Shown here: in pieces, positions 14,687 to 23,388 of the stretch
How positions within the stretch are numbered: position 1 is the stretch's first letter
How the letters are laid out: each line of letters opens with the position of its first letter
NCBI RefSeq assembly: GCF_001262505.1
Contig: NZ_KQ410732.1
Span: 364,119-428,118, forward strand
DNA: 64,000 nt
Origin: Shinella sp. SUS2
GTDB taxonomy: Bacteria; Pseudomonadota; Alphaproteobacteria; Rhizobiales; Rhizobiaceae
Direction: 5' to 3'
Notes under the pieces: generated by a model
Seen by the model: only the letters and a program-made list of their open reading frames with translations
Database searches by the model: none
Told to the model about the DNA's origin: nothing
Translations under genes and position numbers: made by a program

Positions 14687-16293
14687 TGCGCAGGATAGTA
14701 GGATCGGGCGTCGTGGCCCTGATCCTCTCGGTGACACCGCTGCTCACCGCGGAAATGACACACGCCGTGCCGCTCGCGGTCGGCGCGGTGGTAACGGGGA
14801 AGGCTGTGGCGGCCGGGACAAGGCAGGTCTTCGATCCCGAGGCGGCTGCGGGCGACTATGTCAAGGGGACGCTTCGCGTCGAGGCTGGCGTGTTCGATCT
14901 CGATCTCGTCGCCAACGGGGGCCGGCACATGCGCCGCCTCGCGGAAGGGGCGGGGGGCGTCGCGGAGTTCCAGTTCGTTGCCGAAGGTTCTGGCGAGCGG
15001 CTGGTCGTCACGGCTGACCGCGAGGGCACCTATGTGCTCGGCATCGAGCGCAAGGTCGGCGTCGCCGATCAGCGGCCGGCGCCGACCGCCTATCTGAGCC
15101 CTGCCATCGCCGGGATCGCCGCCGCGGTCGCGACGGGTGGGACGACGGAGGCCTTCTGGGCGATGGTCACGGACCGCGGCACGCCACTCGTCGAGGACGG
15201 GCAGGACGGGCGCAAGGTCGTCACCTTCCTGGGGCGCGGTGCAAAGCGCAACATCCGCCTGTTCGGCGCACCGAGCGGCGATCACGAGGAGTTGCAGCGC
15301 CTTGGCGGCTCGGACATCTGGTTCAAGAGCTTCGAGGTGCCCGACGACACGCGGCTGTCCTATCAGCTGGCTTTCGATGTGCCTGATGTGCCGGGCACCG
15401 CGCGCGACCGGCGCGTCGCTATCCTTTCGACGGCCAAGGCCGATCCACTGAACCGGCACGGCTGGCCGGCGGAAGCGAAAGACGCCTACAATCAGGATTC
15501 CGTGCTGGAACTGGCCGGTGCCCCGCCGCAGCCGTTTCTGGCGGAGAAAGGCAACCCGCAGGGCCGGCTGAACACGCTGTCGGTCGAAAGCCGTCTGCTC
15601 GGCAACCGCCGCGACATCACGTTTTACTACCCGCCCGGTTTCGACCCGGCGCGCAAGGACACGATCCTGCTCTTCGTCTTCGACGCCGACCAGTATCTCG
15701 GGCGCGTGCCGGTGCCGCGCATCCTCGATAACATGCTCGCCGCCGGCGCCGTCCCGCCGGTGGTCGCCGTCTTCGTCGCCAATCCCGACCGGGCGGCGCG
15801 GGCGCGGGAACTCCCGGCCAATCTGGCCTTTGCGGATTTCATGGCCACCGAACTCCACCCGCTTGTCGCAAAGGAAACGGGGCTGGCGGTTCCGGCCGCG
15901 CGTACGGTGCTGGCCGGTTCCAGCTATGGCGGGTTGGCTTCGGCCACCGTCGCCATGCGGCATCCGGAGGTCTTCGGCAACGTGCTCGCCATGTCCGGCT
16001 CTTTCTGGTGGAGCCCGCCGGGTACGCCGGAGGATCGCCGGGAGCATGTGGCGGGGCTGATTGCCGCAGGCCCGGCGCTGCCGTTGCGCTTCTTTCTTTC
16101 GGCCGGGCTTTTCGAAACGGGTGCGCAGGGCACTGCGGGCATCCTCGAAACCAGCCGGCATCTGCGGGACGTGCTGCAGGCCAAGGGCATTTCCGTCATC
16201 TATCGCGACTATGCCGGCGGCCACGACTACCTCGTCTGGCAGGGCGTCATCTCGGACGGGCTGATCGCGCTTTTCGGTGGGGACCGGCCCTGA
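14686..16293 (+). CDS. Secreted Fes/IroE-like siderophore esterase
   Basis: 535 residues with a signal peptide (VVALILSVTPLLTAEMTHA), so probably periplasmic. Residues ~30-130 form an extra all-beta segment (GDYVKGTLRVEAGVFDLDLV) resembling a pre-peptidase C-terminal type domain. Then comes the N-terminal domain of enterochelin esterases (EAFWAMVTDRGTPLVED, VTFLGRGAKRNIRLFG) and an esterase-D alpha/beta hydrolase with nucleophile elbow GSSYGGLAS at about residue 411 and catalytic histidine in GGHDYLVWQ near 510. AAGAAGGA seven bases before the ATG supports this start. It should hydrolyse a ferric tri-ester siderophore to release iron, consistent with the coupled receptor gene and the FatB-type importer downstream. 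Confidence 0.86.
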   Translation: MRRIVGSGVVALILSVTPLLTAEMTHAVPLAVGAVVTGKAVAAGTRQVFDPEAAAGDYVKGTLRVEAGVFDLDLVANGGRHMRRLAEGAGGVAEFQFVAEGSGERLVVTADREGTYVLGIERKVGVADQRPAPTAYLSPAIAGIAAAVATGGTTEAFWAMVTDRGTPLVEDGQDGRKVVTFLGRGAKRNIRLFGAPSGDHEELQRLGGSDIWFKSFEVPDDTRLSYQLAFDVPDVPGTARDRRVAILSTAKADPLNRHGWPAEAKDAYNQDSVLELAGAPPQPFLAEKGNPQGRLNTLSVESRLLGNRRDITFYYPPGFDPARKDTILLFVFDADQYLGRVPVPRILDNMLAAGAVPPVVAVFVANPDRAARARELPANLAFADFMATELHPLVAKETGLAVPAARTVLAGSSYGGLASATVAMRHPEVFGNVLAMSGSFWWSPPGTPEDRREHVAGLIAAGPALPLRFFLSAGLFETGAQGTAGILETSRHLRDVLQAKGISVIYRDYAGGHDYLVWQGVISDGLIALFGGDRP

Positions 16294-16313
16294 CGGCCGG
16301 CTTCCCTTGTTGG

Positions 16314-16342
16314 GAAAACATGAGTAAAGACGTTATGTTTTC
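16314..16342. repeat. Inverted repeat before the DUF2218 gene
   Basis: GAAAACAT and ATGTTTTC are perfect 8-base arms around 13 bases. It lies 21 bases past the esterase stop and about 50 before the next start. It may be a weak terminator or an operator for the downstream transport genes; no T-run longer than four follows. A GC-rich CCGGCC/GGCCGG hairpin (16284-16300) overlaps the esterase stop codon just upstream. Confidence 0.4.
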
Positions 16343-16393
16343 GGTGCCGTCGGCAGGAGAGCCGACCGCCGGACAGGAATGAAAGGGAAGGCC

Positions 16394-16693
16394 ATGCTCG
16401 AATCCGTCGCCCATCTGGAAACCGCCCACGGCCGGAAATACCTGGCCCAGCTGTGCAAGCACTTCGCCCACAAGATCGAGGTCACTGTTTCGGAAAACCA
16501 CGGTGAATGTCACTTCGCTTGCGGCCTCGGCATTCTCGATGCCGATGACTATGGCCTGCGCATGACCGCCCGGGCGGAAAACGGCGAGGATCTCGCCCAG
16601 ACCCAGTCGGTGATCGAATCCCACCTCGCGCGCTTCGCCTTCCGCGAAGAGCTTCAGCCGCTCGACTGGCAATGGCAGAACAAGGCCGGCTGA
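16394..16693 (+). CDS. DUF2218 family small protein
   Basis: 99 residues. The start at 16394 (AAAGGGAAGG just upstream) is preferred over the ATG at 16379. The sequence MLESVAHLETAHGRKYLAQLCKHFAHKIEV and the later LARFAFREELQPLDWQW are typical of the DUF2218 family, small cytoplasmic proteins with no known biochemical role that are often found next to siderophore uptake genes. It lies between the esterase and the siderophore binding-protein gene on the same strand and is probably cotranscribed. Confidence 0.8.
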   Translation: MLESVAHLETAHGRKYLAQLCKHFAHKIEVTVSENHGECHFACGLGILDADDYGLRMTARAENGEDLAQTQSVIESHLARFAFREELQPLDWQWQNKAG

Positions 16694-16726
16694 GCGCTCG
16701 CATCCATCCAGCATGACAGGTAGACC

Positions 16727-17629
16727 ATGAAACAGTTCCGCCCGCTCGCGGCTTTCGCCGCGCTTGCCCTTTCCATCCTGCCCGCCAGCGCCATGGACGT
16801 GACGACGGCGCGGGGAACGGTCGCGGTGGACGGCGTGCCGAAGACCATCGCCGTCTATGACATGGCTGCGCTCGATACGCTCGACCGTCTCGGCATCCGC
16901 CCGGCGGGCGTGCCGGACAAGCTTTACGTTCCCGCGCTGGAGCCGATCAAGGCGGGTGCGACCACGGTCGGCACCCTTTTCGAGCCCGATCTCGAGGCGC
17001 TGAGCGCGCTCGGTCCCGATCTCATCATCGTCGGCAGCCGGTCCGCCGCAAAGGCGGATGTTGTGGCCAAGGTCGCGCCGACGATCGACATGACGATCGA
17101 TGGCGACGATCTGGTCGGGCAGGCCAAGCTGCGCCTTCAGGCCTATGGTGCCCTGTTCGGCAAGGCGGCTGAGGCAAAGGCGATTGCCGGCGAGTTGGAC
17201 ACGAAGCTTGCTGCTGCCAAGGCTGCTGTTGCCGGCAAGGGCAAGGCGCTGATCGTCATGACCAACGGGCCCAAGGTCTCCACCTATGGCCCCGGCTCGC
17301 GCTTCGGCTGGGTGCATGCGGCGCTCGACCTGCCGCCGGCAATCGCCGAGATCGAGACGGCGACCCACGGCGAGGCGGTGTCCTTCGAGTTCATCCGCGA
17401 GGCGAACCCCGACTGGCTGCTGGTGCTCGACCGTGCCGCCGCCGTCGGCTCCAACGAGCAGGCCGCGAGGGTGACGCTCGACAATGAGCTTGTCGCGGAA
17501 ACGACGGCATGGAAGAAGGGCCAGGTCGTCTACCTGCCGGCACCGGATTTCTACATCGCGGCCGGCGGCGTACAGTCGCTCGAACGCGTGCTTGCGACGG
17601 TCACGGAGGCCTTTTCCGCCGCGAAATGA
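16727..17629 (+). CDS. Siderophore ABC transporter substrate-binding protein (FatB/YclQ type)
   Basis: 300 residues with signal peptide MKQFRPLAAFAALALSILPASA. It has the same fold and many identical stretches as the protein at 6220-7125 (TYGPGSRFGW, NEQAARVTLDNELVAE, AWKKGQVVYLP), but here it heads a full transporter: two FecCD permeases and an ATPase follow, each overlapping its neighbour. Family knowledge points to catecholate/petrobactin-type ferric siderophores or their breakdown products, in keeping with the Fes-like esterase upstream. Confidence 0.92.
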   Translation: MKQFRPLAAFAALALSILPASAMDVTTARGTVAVDGVPKTIAVYDMAALDTLDRLGIRPAGVPDKLYVPALEPIKAGATTVGTLFEPDLEALSALGPDLIIVGSRSAAKADVVAKVAPTIDMTIDGDDLVGQAKLRLQAYGALFGKAAEAKAIAGELDTKLAAAKAAVAGKGKALIVMTNGPKVSTYGPGSRFGWVHAALDLPPAIAEIETATHGEAVSFEFIREANPDWLLVLDRAAAVGSNEQAARVTLDNELVAETTAWKKGQVVYLPAPDFYIAAGGVQSLERVLATVTEAFSAAK

Positions 17630-18603
17630 GCGCCAGCGCCCTGCACCCATCCTTGCGGACCGGAACGATCGCGGGCCTCGGGCTCGCGATCCTCTTTGTG
17701 CTGAGCCTTGCCGTCGGCGTCAGTCCGCTGCCGCTCGGCCGGGTGCTGAGCGATCCCGAAGCGCTCCAGCTCCTCCTCGTCAGCCGCCTGCCGCGCACGC
17801 TTGCCGCGGTCCTGTGTGGCGCTGGGCTGGCGATCGCCGGGCTCATCATGCAGACGCTGGTACGCAATCGTTTCGTCGAGCCAGCGACCGCAGGCACGGC
17901 GCAGAGCGCCGAACTCGGCATCCTCCTCGTCACGCTGCTCTTTCCCGCCGCCGCGCTGCCGGTGAAGACGCTCGTCGCCAGCGGCGCGGCCCTTCTCGGT
18001 ACCTCGATCTTCCTGGCGACCGCCCATCGCCTGCCGCCCGCCCAGCCCTTTCTCGTGCCGCTCTTCGGCATCGTCTATGGCGGGGTCATCGGCGCGGCGG
18101 CGACCTATGCAGCCTGGCAGGCGGATCTCCTGCAGTTCCTCGCCGTCTGGACCAACGGGGACTTTTCCGGCGTGCTGCGCGGGCGCTACGAGCTCCTGTG
18201 GATCGCTGCCGTGATGGTCGCCATCGCCTGGGTGGTCGCCGACCGGCTGAGCATCATGGCACTCGGGCGGGAGGCGAGCATCGGGCTTGGCATCGACTAT
18301 GCCCGCATGATGCAGATCGGCCTCGTCCTCGTCTCCGTCATCACCGCGCTGGCCGTTGCCGTCGTCGGCATGATCCCCTTCGTCGGGCTTGCCGTGCCCA
18401 ACATCGTCTCGCGCCTGATGGGCGACAATGTGCGCGGCACGCTGGGCTGGGTCGCCGCCGGTGGAGCGGGACTGGTTCTCGCCTGCGACATCGTCGGGCG
18501 CCTCATCCGCTATCCCTACGAAATTCCGGTCGGCACGGTGATGGGCGTGGTCGGCGGCGCGATCTTCCTCTGGCTGCTCTTCCGGCGTGGCGCTCATGCC
18601 TGA
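17626..18603 (+). CDS. Siderophore ABC transporter permease, FecCD family (FatD-like)
   Basis: Polytopic inner-membrane protein of 325 residues, nine to ten hydrophobic helices. FecCD landmarks include LSRLPRTLAAVLCGAGLAIAG without extra insertions (near residues 48-68), and AVVGMIPFVGLAVPNIVSRLMGDN near 245-268, the segment that meets the ATPase. The ATG overlaps the binding-protein stop (ATGA), giving translational coupling. It would form a heterodimer with the next gene product. Confidence 0.92.
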   Translation: MSASALHPSLRTGTIAGLGLAILFVLSLAVGVSPLPLGRVLSDPEALQLLLVSRLPRTLAAVLCGAGLAIAGLIMQTLVRNRFVEPATAGTAQSAELGILLVTLLFPAAALPVKTLVASGAALLGTSIFLATAHRLPPAQPFLVPLFGIVYGGVIGAAATYAAWQADLLQFLAVWTNGDFSGVLRGRYELLWIAAVMVAIAWVVADRLSIMALGREASIGLGIDYARMMQIGLVLVSVITALAVAVVGMIPFVGLAVPNIVSRLMGDNVRGTLGWVAAGGAGLVLACDIVGRLIRYPYEIPVGTVMGVVGGAIFLWLLFRRGAHA

Positions 18604-19537
18604 CCGTCGTCTTCTCGCTCTTGCCGCGGCCGCCCTTGCCGCCGCCGCCGCGTTCCTGGCGATCGGCCTCAAGGGCAACATCGTCTTCGTGCTGGAACTG
18701 CGGCTGCTGAAGCTTGCGGCTCTGGTGCAGGTGGGTGTGGCGATCGCCATTTCCACCGTGATCTTCCAGACCGTCACCGGCAACCGCATCCTGACACCAT
18801 CGATCATGGGTCTCGATGCCCTCTACCTCTTCGGCCAGATGCTAATGGTCTTCCTGTTCGGCGGAGTCGGTTACGTGACGCTCGATCCGCAGCTGAAATT
18901 CGGCCTGGAGGTGCTGGTGCTGATGGCGCTCGCCTCGGCGCTGCTACTGCCCATGCTCAAGAGCCGCCTCGACATGGGGCTGATGCTGCTGGCCGGCGTC
19001 GTCTTCGGCGTCCTGTTCCGCAGTCTGCATTCGCTGCTCGCGCGCCTCATCGACCCCAACGAATTCTCCGTCGTGCAATCGGCGAGCTTTGCCAACTTCA
19101 ATGCCGTGCGTACCGACCTCCTGGTCTTTGCTGCCATCGTCACGGTCGTCGCCGCCGTCATCGCCTGGCGCGCGCGCCACGTGCTCGACGTTATCTCGCT
19201 CGGGCCGGATACGGCGACGGGGCTCGGCGTCGGCTGGGCGGGCACGGTGACGGGCCTGCTGCTGCTCGTCTCCGCGCTGGTCGCCGTCTCCACGGCGCTC
19301 GTCGGGCCGGTCGCCTTCTTCGGTCTTCTGGTGGCGGCGCTCGCCGAGCGCATCGTCGATACCCGCCGTCACGGCGTGCTGCTGCCGGCAGCAGCCCTTG
19401 CCGGCATCGCCGTGCTTGTCGGCGGGCAGACGTTGTTCCAGCACGCGCTCGGCAATGCCACAGCACTCGGCGTCGTCATCGAATTCGTCGGCGGGCTTGT
19501 CTTCCTCCTGCTGCTGGTTCTCGGGAGCCGAAAATGA
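18596..19537 (+). CDS. Siderophore ABC transporter permease, FecCD family (FatC-like)
   Basis: Second FecCD permease, 313 residues. The ATG at 18596 lies inside the end of the previous gene; a GTG three codons upstream is possible. It has the features of the FatC/YclO branch: RLLKLAALVQVGVAIAIST near the start, GNRILTPSIMGLDALYLFG and the ATPase-contact segment VGPVAFFGLLVAALAERIV near 240-258. It ends four bases into the ATPase gene. Confidence 0.92.
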   Translation: MPDRRLLALAAAALAAAAAFLAIGLKGNIVFVLELRLLKLAALVQVGVAIAISTVIFQTVTGNRILTPSIMGLDALYLFGQMLMVFLFGGVGYVTLDPQLKFGLEVLVLMALASALLLPMLKSRLDMGLMLLAGVVFGVLFRSLHSLLARLIDPNEFSVVQSASFANFNAVRTDLLVFAAIVTVVAAVIAWRARHVLDVISLGPDTATGLGVGWAGTVTGLLLLVSALVAVSTALVGPVAFFGLLVAALAERIVDTRRHGVLLPAAALAGIAVLVGGQTLFQHALGNATALGVVIEFVGGLVFLLLLVLGSRK

Positions 19538-20292
19538 TCCGGATCGAAAACGTCTCCTTCAAACACCGGACAACGCCGATCCTCACGGATGTCAGCCTGA
19601 CGATCCCGAAGGGCGGCGTCGTGGCGCTGATCGGACCTAACGGCGCGGGAAAATCCTCGCTTCTTTCGCTCGTTGCCCGCCTGCAAGCGCTCCAGACGGG
19701 TACCATCGACATCGACGGCCTGCCGGTGGACACGACGCCCGGCCGGGAACTTGCCCGCGTCATCGCCATCCTGCGGCAGGACACGACGGTGGCAAGCCGC
19801 CTCAAGGTGCGTGAGCTCGTCGGCTTCGGCCGCTTTCCCCACGGCCGTGGACGCCTTACCGAGGCCGACCACGCCATCATCGACGCGGCCATTGCCCAGT
19901 TCGACCTCGCCGACCTTGCCGACCGCTTCATCGAGACGCTGTCCGGCGGCCAGCGCCAGCGCGCACTGGTCGCCATGGCCTTCGCGCAGGGTACGGACTA
20001 CCTCCTGCTCGACGAGCCGCTGAACAATCTCGATATGTACTATGCCCGTGAGCTGATGCGCTCGCTGCGTAGCGCCGCCGACGGCAAGGGCAAGACGGTC
20101 GTCATCGTGCTGCACGACATCAACCAGGCGAGCGCCCATGCCGACCGTATCGTCGCGATGAAGGGCGGCCGTATCGTTGCGGACGGCGCACCGACGGAGA
20201 TCCTGACGCCGGAAATGCTCGAAACCGTCTTCGGCTTCCGCATGCGGGTGGAGACGATCGAGGGCAAGCCCTTCGTGCTGCATCAGCTTTAG
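19534..20292 (+). CDS. Siderophore ABC transporter ATP-binding protein (FepC/FatE-like)
   Basis: 252-residue ATPase. Walker A GPNGAGKSS near residue 35, signature LSGGQRQRALVAM near 133, Walker B DYLLLDEPLNNLDM near 155 and switch histidine in VIVLHDINQASAHADRI near 190. Sequence and genetic order (binding protein, two FecCD permeases, ATPase) make it the energiser of the ferric siderophore importer. It probably also serves the orphan binding protein encoded at 6220-7125. Confidence 0.94.
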   Translation: MIRIENVSFKHRTTPILTDVSLTIPKGGVVALIGPNGAGKSSLLSLVARLQALQTGTIDIDGLPVDTTPGRELARVIAILRQDTTVASRLKVRELVGFGRFPHGRGRLTEADHAIIDAAIAQFDLADLADRFIETLSGGQRQRALVAMAFAQGTDYLLLDEPLNNLDMYYARELMRSLRSAADGKGKTVVIVLHDINQASAHADRIVAMKGGRIVADGAPTEILTPEMLETVFGFRMRVETIEGKPFVLHQL

Positions 20293-20358
20293 GGCTGATT
20301 GACGAACGGGTACGGGATGCGCATCAGTCCCTCCCGTCGCAGGCCGAGGGGGAGCAGC

Positions 20359-21639
20359 ATGGTCTATCCGGATACCTATTATCGCCGCACCATGACGGAT
20401 CAGGTGGTGCGTCCGGCGCTCTCCGGCACCGTCGAGTGCGACGCGGTGATCATCGGCGGCGGTCTTGCCGGTCTTTCGACGGCTCTCCAGCTCGCGCGGG
20501 CGGGGCGGAGCGTCGTGGTGCTGGAAGCGGAAAGCATCGGCTTCGGCGCCTCCGGGCGCAATGGAGGCTTCGTCAGCGCCGGTTATGCGACGGGGGAGGA
20601 CAATATTGCCCGCATGGCCGGCCCGGCCGTGGCGCACGACCTGTATCGCCTGTCGATGGAGGGCGTGGAGTTCGTCCGCGACAACATCCGGACCCTCGGC
20701 CTTTCCGATGCAGATCTCCGGCCCGGCCTGATGAGCGTGCTGCGCTACGATGACGGCGCGCGTCTCAGGGCCGATGTGGAGGAGGTGCGCCGGCGCTATG
20801 GCGAAGATATCGCCTACATGGATCGTGACGCCGTGCGTGCGGTGCTGAAATCGGATCGCTACCATCAGGCGGTGCGCCACGGGGCTGCCTTCCACATGCA
20901 CCCGCTGAACTATCTGCGCGGCATTGCCCGCGAAATCGAGCGCCTCGGCGGTCGCATCTTCGAGCAGTCTACGGCGACAGGCAGCGAACTGGACGAGGCG
21001 GAAAAGCGAGTGAGGACGGCGGGCGGCATGGTGACGGCGCGCGACGTCGTCTTTGCGACGGGTGGTTATACCGGGTCGCTGAATGCGCGGCTCCAGCGTG
21101 CCTTCCTGCCTATCGCCACCTATGTGATGGTCAGCGAGGAGGCGCCCGACCTTCTCGCCTCGGCAATCGCCACCCGCGACGCCATCGGCGACAACCGCCG
21201 GGCGGGCGACTATTACCGCCTGGTCGACGACGGCCGGCGGCTGCTCTGGGGCGGGCGTATCACCACCCGCGCCGCTTCGACCGCCGGGCTGGTGCGCGAA
21301 CTGCGCGCCGAAATGGTCGGCACCTATCCGCAGCTTGCCGGCCTCGGGACGGAGCTCGCCTGGTCGGGTCTGATGTCCTATGCCCGCCACCTGATGCCCC
21401 AGATCGGACGCATGGCGCCGGGCGTCTGGCATTGCACCGCCTTCGGCGGCCACGGCCTCAACACGACGGCGATCGGCGGCAAGGTCATTGCGGAGGGCAT
21501 TCTCGGTGAAAGCGAACGCTACAGGCTCTTTGCGCCCTTCGGCCTTGTCTGGGCCGGTGGCCTTGCAGGGCTGGCGGTGGCACAGCTGACCTACTGGAAA
21601 CTGCAGGCACAGGACTGGTGGCGCGAACGCGCGGCCTGA
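20359..21639 (+). CDS. FAD-dependent amine/amino-acid oxidase (PuuB/DAO family)
   Basis: 426 residues, with GAGGGGGAGC before the ATG at 20359. The dinucleotide-binding motif is DAVIIGGGLAGLSTALQLA near residue 31 followed by VVVLEAESIGFGASGRNGGF, a typical signature of gamma-glutamylputrescine oxidase and glycine/D-amino-acid oxidase relatives. The C-terminal FAD segment is TAFGGHGLNTTAIGG. The last 25 residues contain a hydrophobic stretch (VWAGGLAGLAVAQLTYW). The substrate is probably an amine or N-substituted amino acid; no partner gene fixes it. It stands 66 bases after the siderophore ATPase gene but is functionally unrelated to it. Confidence 0.85.
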   Translation: MVYPDTYYRRTMTDQVVRPALSGTVECDAVIIGGGLAGLSTALQLARAGRSVVVLEAESIGFGASGRNGGFVSAGYATGEDNIARMAGPAVAHDLYRLSMEGVEFVRDNIRTLGLSDADLRPGLMSVLRYDDGARLRADVEEVRRRYGEDIAYMDRDAVRAVLKSDRYHQAVRHGAAFHMHPLNYLRGIAREIERLGGRIFEQSTATGSELDEAEKRVRTAGGMVTARDVVFATGGYTGSLNARLQRAFLPIATYVMVSEEAPDLLASAIATRDAIGDNRRAGDYYRLVDDGRRLLWGGRITTRAASTAGLVRELRAEMVGTYPQLAGLGTELAWSGLMSYARHLMPQIGRMAPGVWHCTAFGGHGLNTTAIGGKVIAEGILGESERYRLFAPFGLVWAGGLAGLAVAQLTYWKLQAQDWWRERAA

Positions 21640-21746
21640 GACGACGGCCGCCACTGAGCGGTGGGTTGCCTGAATTGCGGTGTTGACTATCGACGCCGTC
21701 GCCCATTCTTCTTCCGGGAGGATATCGCATTGGAGCAGAGACACCC

Positions 21747-22520
21747 ATGACCGACCAGACCCGAGTAGCGCTCATAGCCGGTGGGGCCGGCGGCATGGGA
21801 GCGGCGATTGCCACGCGGCTTGCCGCCGACGGTTACGCTGTCGTTCTCGCAGACCTTGAATCCGAACGCCTGACGGCCGCGGCGGAGGCAGTGCAAGTCG
21901 GGGGCGGTGCCGCGCTTGCGGTGCCGCTCGACATGCGCAAGGTCGCCTCCTGTGCCGCTGCCGTGGAGAAGACGCTCGCCTGGCGCGGGCGCCTCGACGC
22001 CCTCGTCAATGCCGCCGGCGTCTGGCGCGAGGGCGCGGCCGGAACGATGACGGAAGAGGACTGGGACATCGTGCTCGACGTCAATCTCAAGGGAGCGTTC
22101 TTCCTCATCCAGGCGGCCATTCCGCATCTGGAGAACGGCGCCTCCATCGTCAACATCGCCTCGGATGCCGGCCTCGTCGGCAACAACGGCGCGTCGATCT
22201 ACTGTGCCTCGAAGGGCGGGCTGGTTCTGTTGACCAAGGCGCTGGCGCTGGAACTTGCGCCGCGCCGCATTCGCGTCAACGCGGTCTGCCCTGGCGACGT
22301 CGCAACGCCGATGATCGAGTTCCAGGCGGAACGCTATGGCGGAGGCGACCCGGACGGCTACAAGGCGAAACTCCTGTCCAACTATCCCCAGCAGGAAGCC
22401 GCCCGCTTCATCCGGCCGGAGGAGATCGCCCGCATGGTCGCCTATCTCTGCGAGCCGGATGCCGCGCCCATCACCGGGGCCGCGCTCTCCATCGATTTCG
22501 GCGTGACGGCCGGCTACTGA
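21747..22520 (+). CDS. SDR family NAD(P)-dependent oxidoreductase
   Basis: 257-residue classical short-chain dehydrogenase. Cofactor motif AGGAGGMGAAIATRLAADG near residue 11 and catalytic Ser-Tyr-Lys in NIASDAGLVGNNGASIYCASKGG near 140-160. The C terminus PITGAALSIDFGVTAGY is the usual SDR ending. It is followed after ten bases by a second SDR, a D-threonine-aldolase-like gene and a RidA gene, so it likely belongs to a catabolic operon for a hydroxylated compound. Substrate unknown. Confidence 0.88.
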   Translation: MTDQTRVALIAGGAGGMGAAIATRLAADGYAVVLADLESERLTAAAEAVQVGGGAALAVPLDMRKVASCAAAVEKTLAWRGRLDALVNAAGVWREGAAGTMTEEDWDIVLDVNLKGAFFLIQAAIPHLENGASIVNIASDAGLVGNNGASIYCASKGGLVLLTKALALELAPRRIRVNAVCPGDVATPMIEFQAERYGGGDPDGYKAKLLSNYPQQEAARFIRPEEIARMVAYLCEPDAAPITGAALSIDFGVTAGY

Positions 22521-22530
22521 GGAGGGACGG

Positions 22531-23280
22531 ATGCAGCGCAAGACGGCGATCATCACCGGAGCAGGGGCCGAGGACGGCATCGGCTTTGCCTGCGCACGGA
22601 GCCTGGTGGAGGAGGGCTATGCCGTCCACCTCGTGGCAACGAGCGATCGGATTTTCACCCGTGCCGCGGAGTTGAGGCGCGACGGGTTCTCCGCGACGGG
22701 CCACATTTGCGACCTCACTGTCAAGGCCGATGTCGAGCGCCTGCGGCAAGCAACGGGGCCGGCCGCGGTGCTCGTCAACAATGCCGGCATGGGCAGTCTC
22801 GCGCAGCCGGCACTGCAGCGCGACTTTGCGATGCTGGAGGAGGCGGATTGGGACCGCGGCATCTCCGTCACGCTCAAGACGACGTTCCTTTCGACACGCC
22901 TCTATTTGCCGGACATGCTGGCGGACGGCTACGGCCGCATCGTCAATGTGGCGTCGGTGACGGGCCCCTATGTCGCCAATCCCGGCGAGACGGCCTATTC
23001 CGCCGCCAAGGCCGGCATGGTCGGCCTCACCCATGCACTGGCGCTCGAAGCCGGCCCGCATGGCGTCACGATCAATGCCGTGGCGCCAGGCTGGATCGAT
23101 ACCGGCGCGTCGACGGACGAGGAGCGCCGCGCCGCCATGGCGACACCCTGTGGCCGCGCAGGCCGGCCAGACGAAGTGGCGGCCGCCGTCGCCTTCCTTG
23201 CCTCACCCAAGGCGAGCTATATCAACGGTGCCGTGCTGGTGGTCGATGGCGGAAACATTCTTCAGGAGCGCAAGGCCTGA
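22531..23280 (+). CDS. SDR family NAD(P)-dependent oxidoreductase
   Basis: 249 residues, strong GAGGAGGG ribosome site. It has a slightly altered cofactor motif (TGAGAEDGIGFACARSL) and the catalytic Ser-Tyr-Lys in NVASVTGPYVANPGETAYSAAKAG near 142-163; NNAG is present. C-terminal YINGAVLVVDGGNILQE is typical. It is not a close copy of the preceding SDR, so the two probably act on different steps or stereoisomers. Confidence 0.88.
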   Translation: MQRKTAIITGAGAEDGIGFACARSLVEEGYAVHLVATSDRIFTRAAELRRDGFSATGHICDLTVKADVERLRQATGPAAVLVNNAGMGSLAQPALQRDFAMLEEADWDRGISVTLKTTFLSTRLYLPDMLADGYGRIVNVASVTGPYVANPGETAYSAAKAGMVGLTHALALEAGPHGVTINAVAPGWIDTGASTDEERRAAMATPCGRAGRPDEVAAAVAFLASPKASYINGAVLVVDGGNILQERKA

Positions 23281-23388
23281 GATGTTACCGAGGCAGGCGC
23301 GGGGATTTCGGTTTTGCCCCGCCACTGTTTTCATCATAGTGACCACACCCCAACAGGCGCTGCAGGCGCCAAGACTGGAAGGCTTCCC

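Noticed and set aside
12428-14737. Very long open frame (769 codons) on the minus strand opposite the siderophore receptor
   Set aside because: It mirrors the codon positions of the receptor gene, has no ribosome site and no recognisable domain; high-GC coding regions often leave open antisense frames.
16314-16342. Second type of iron operator before the DUF2218 gene
   Set aside because: The GAAAACAT/ATGTTTTC repeat does not have the TGA-N9-TCA shape nor an Irr-type box; kept only as an inverted repeat.
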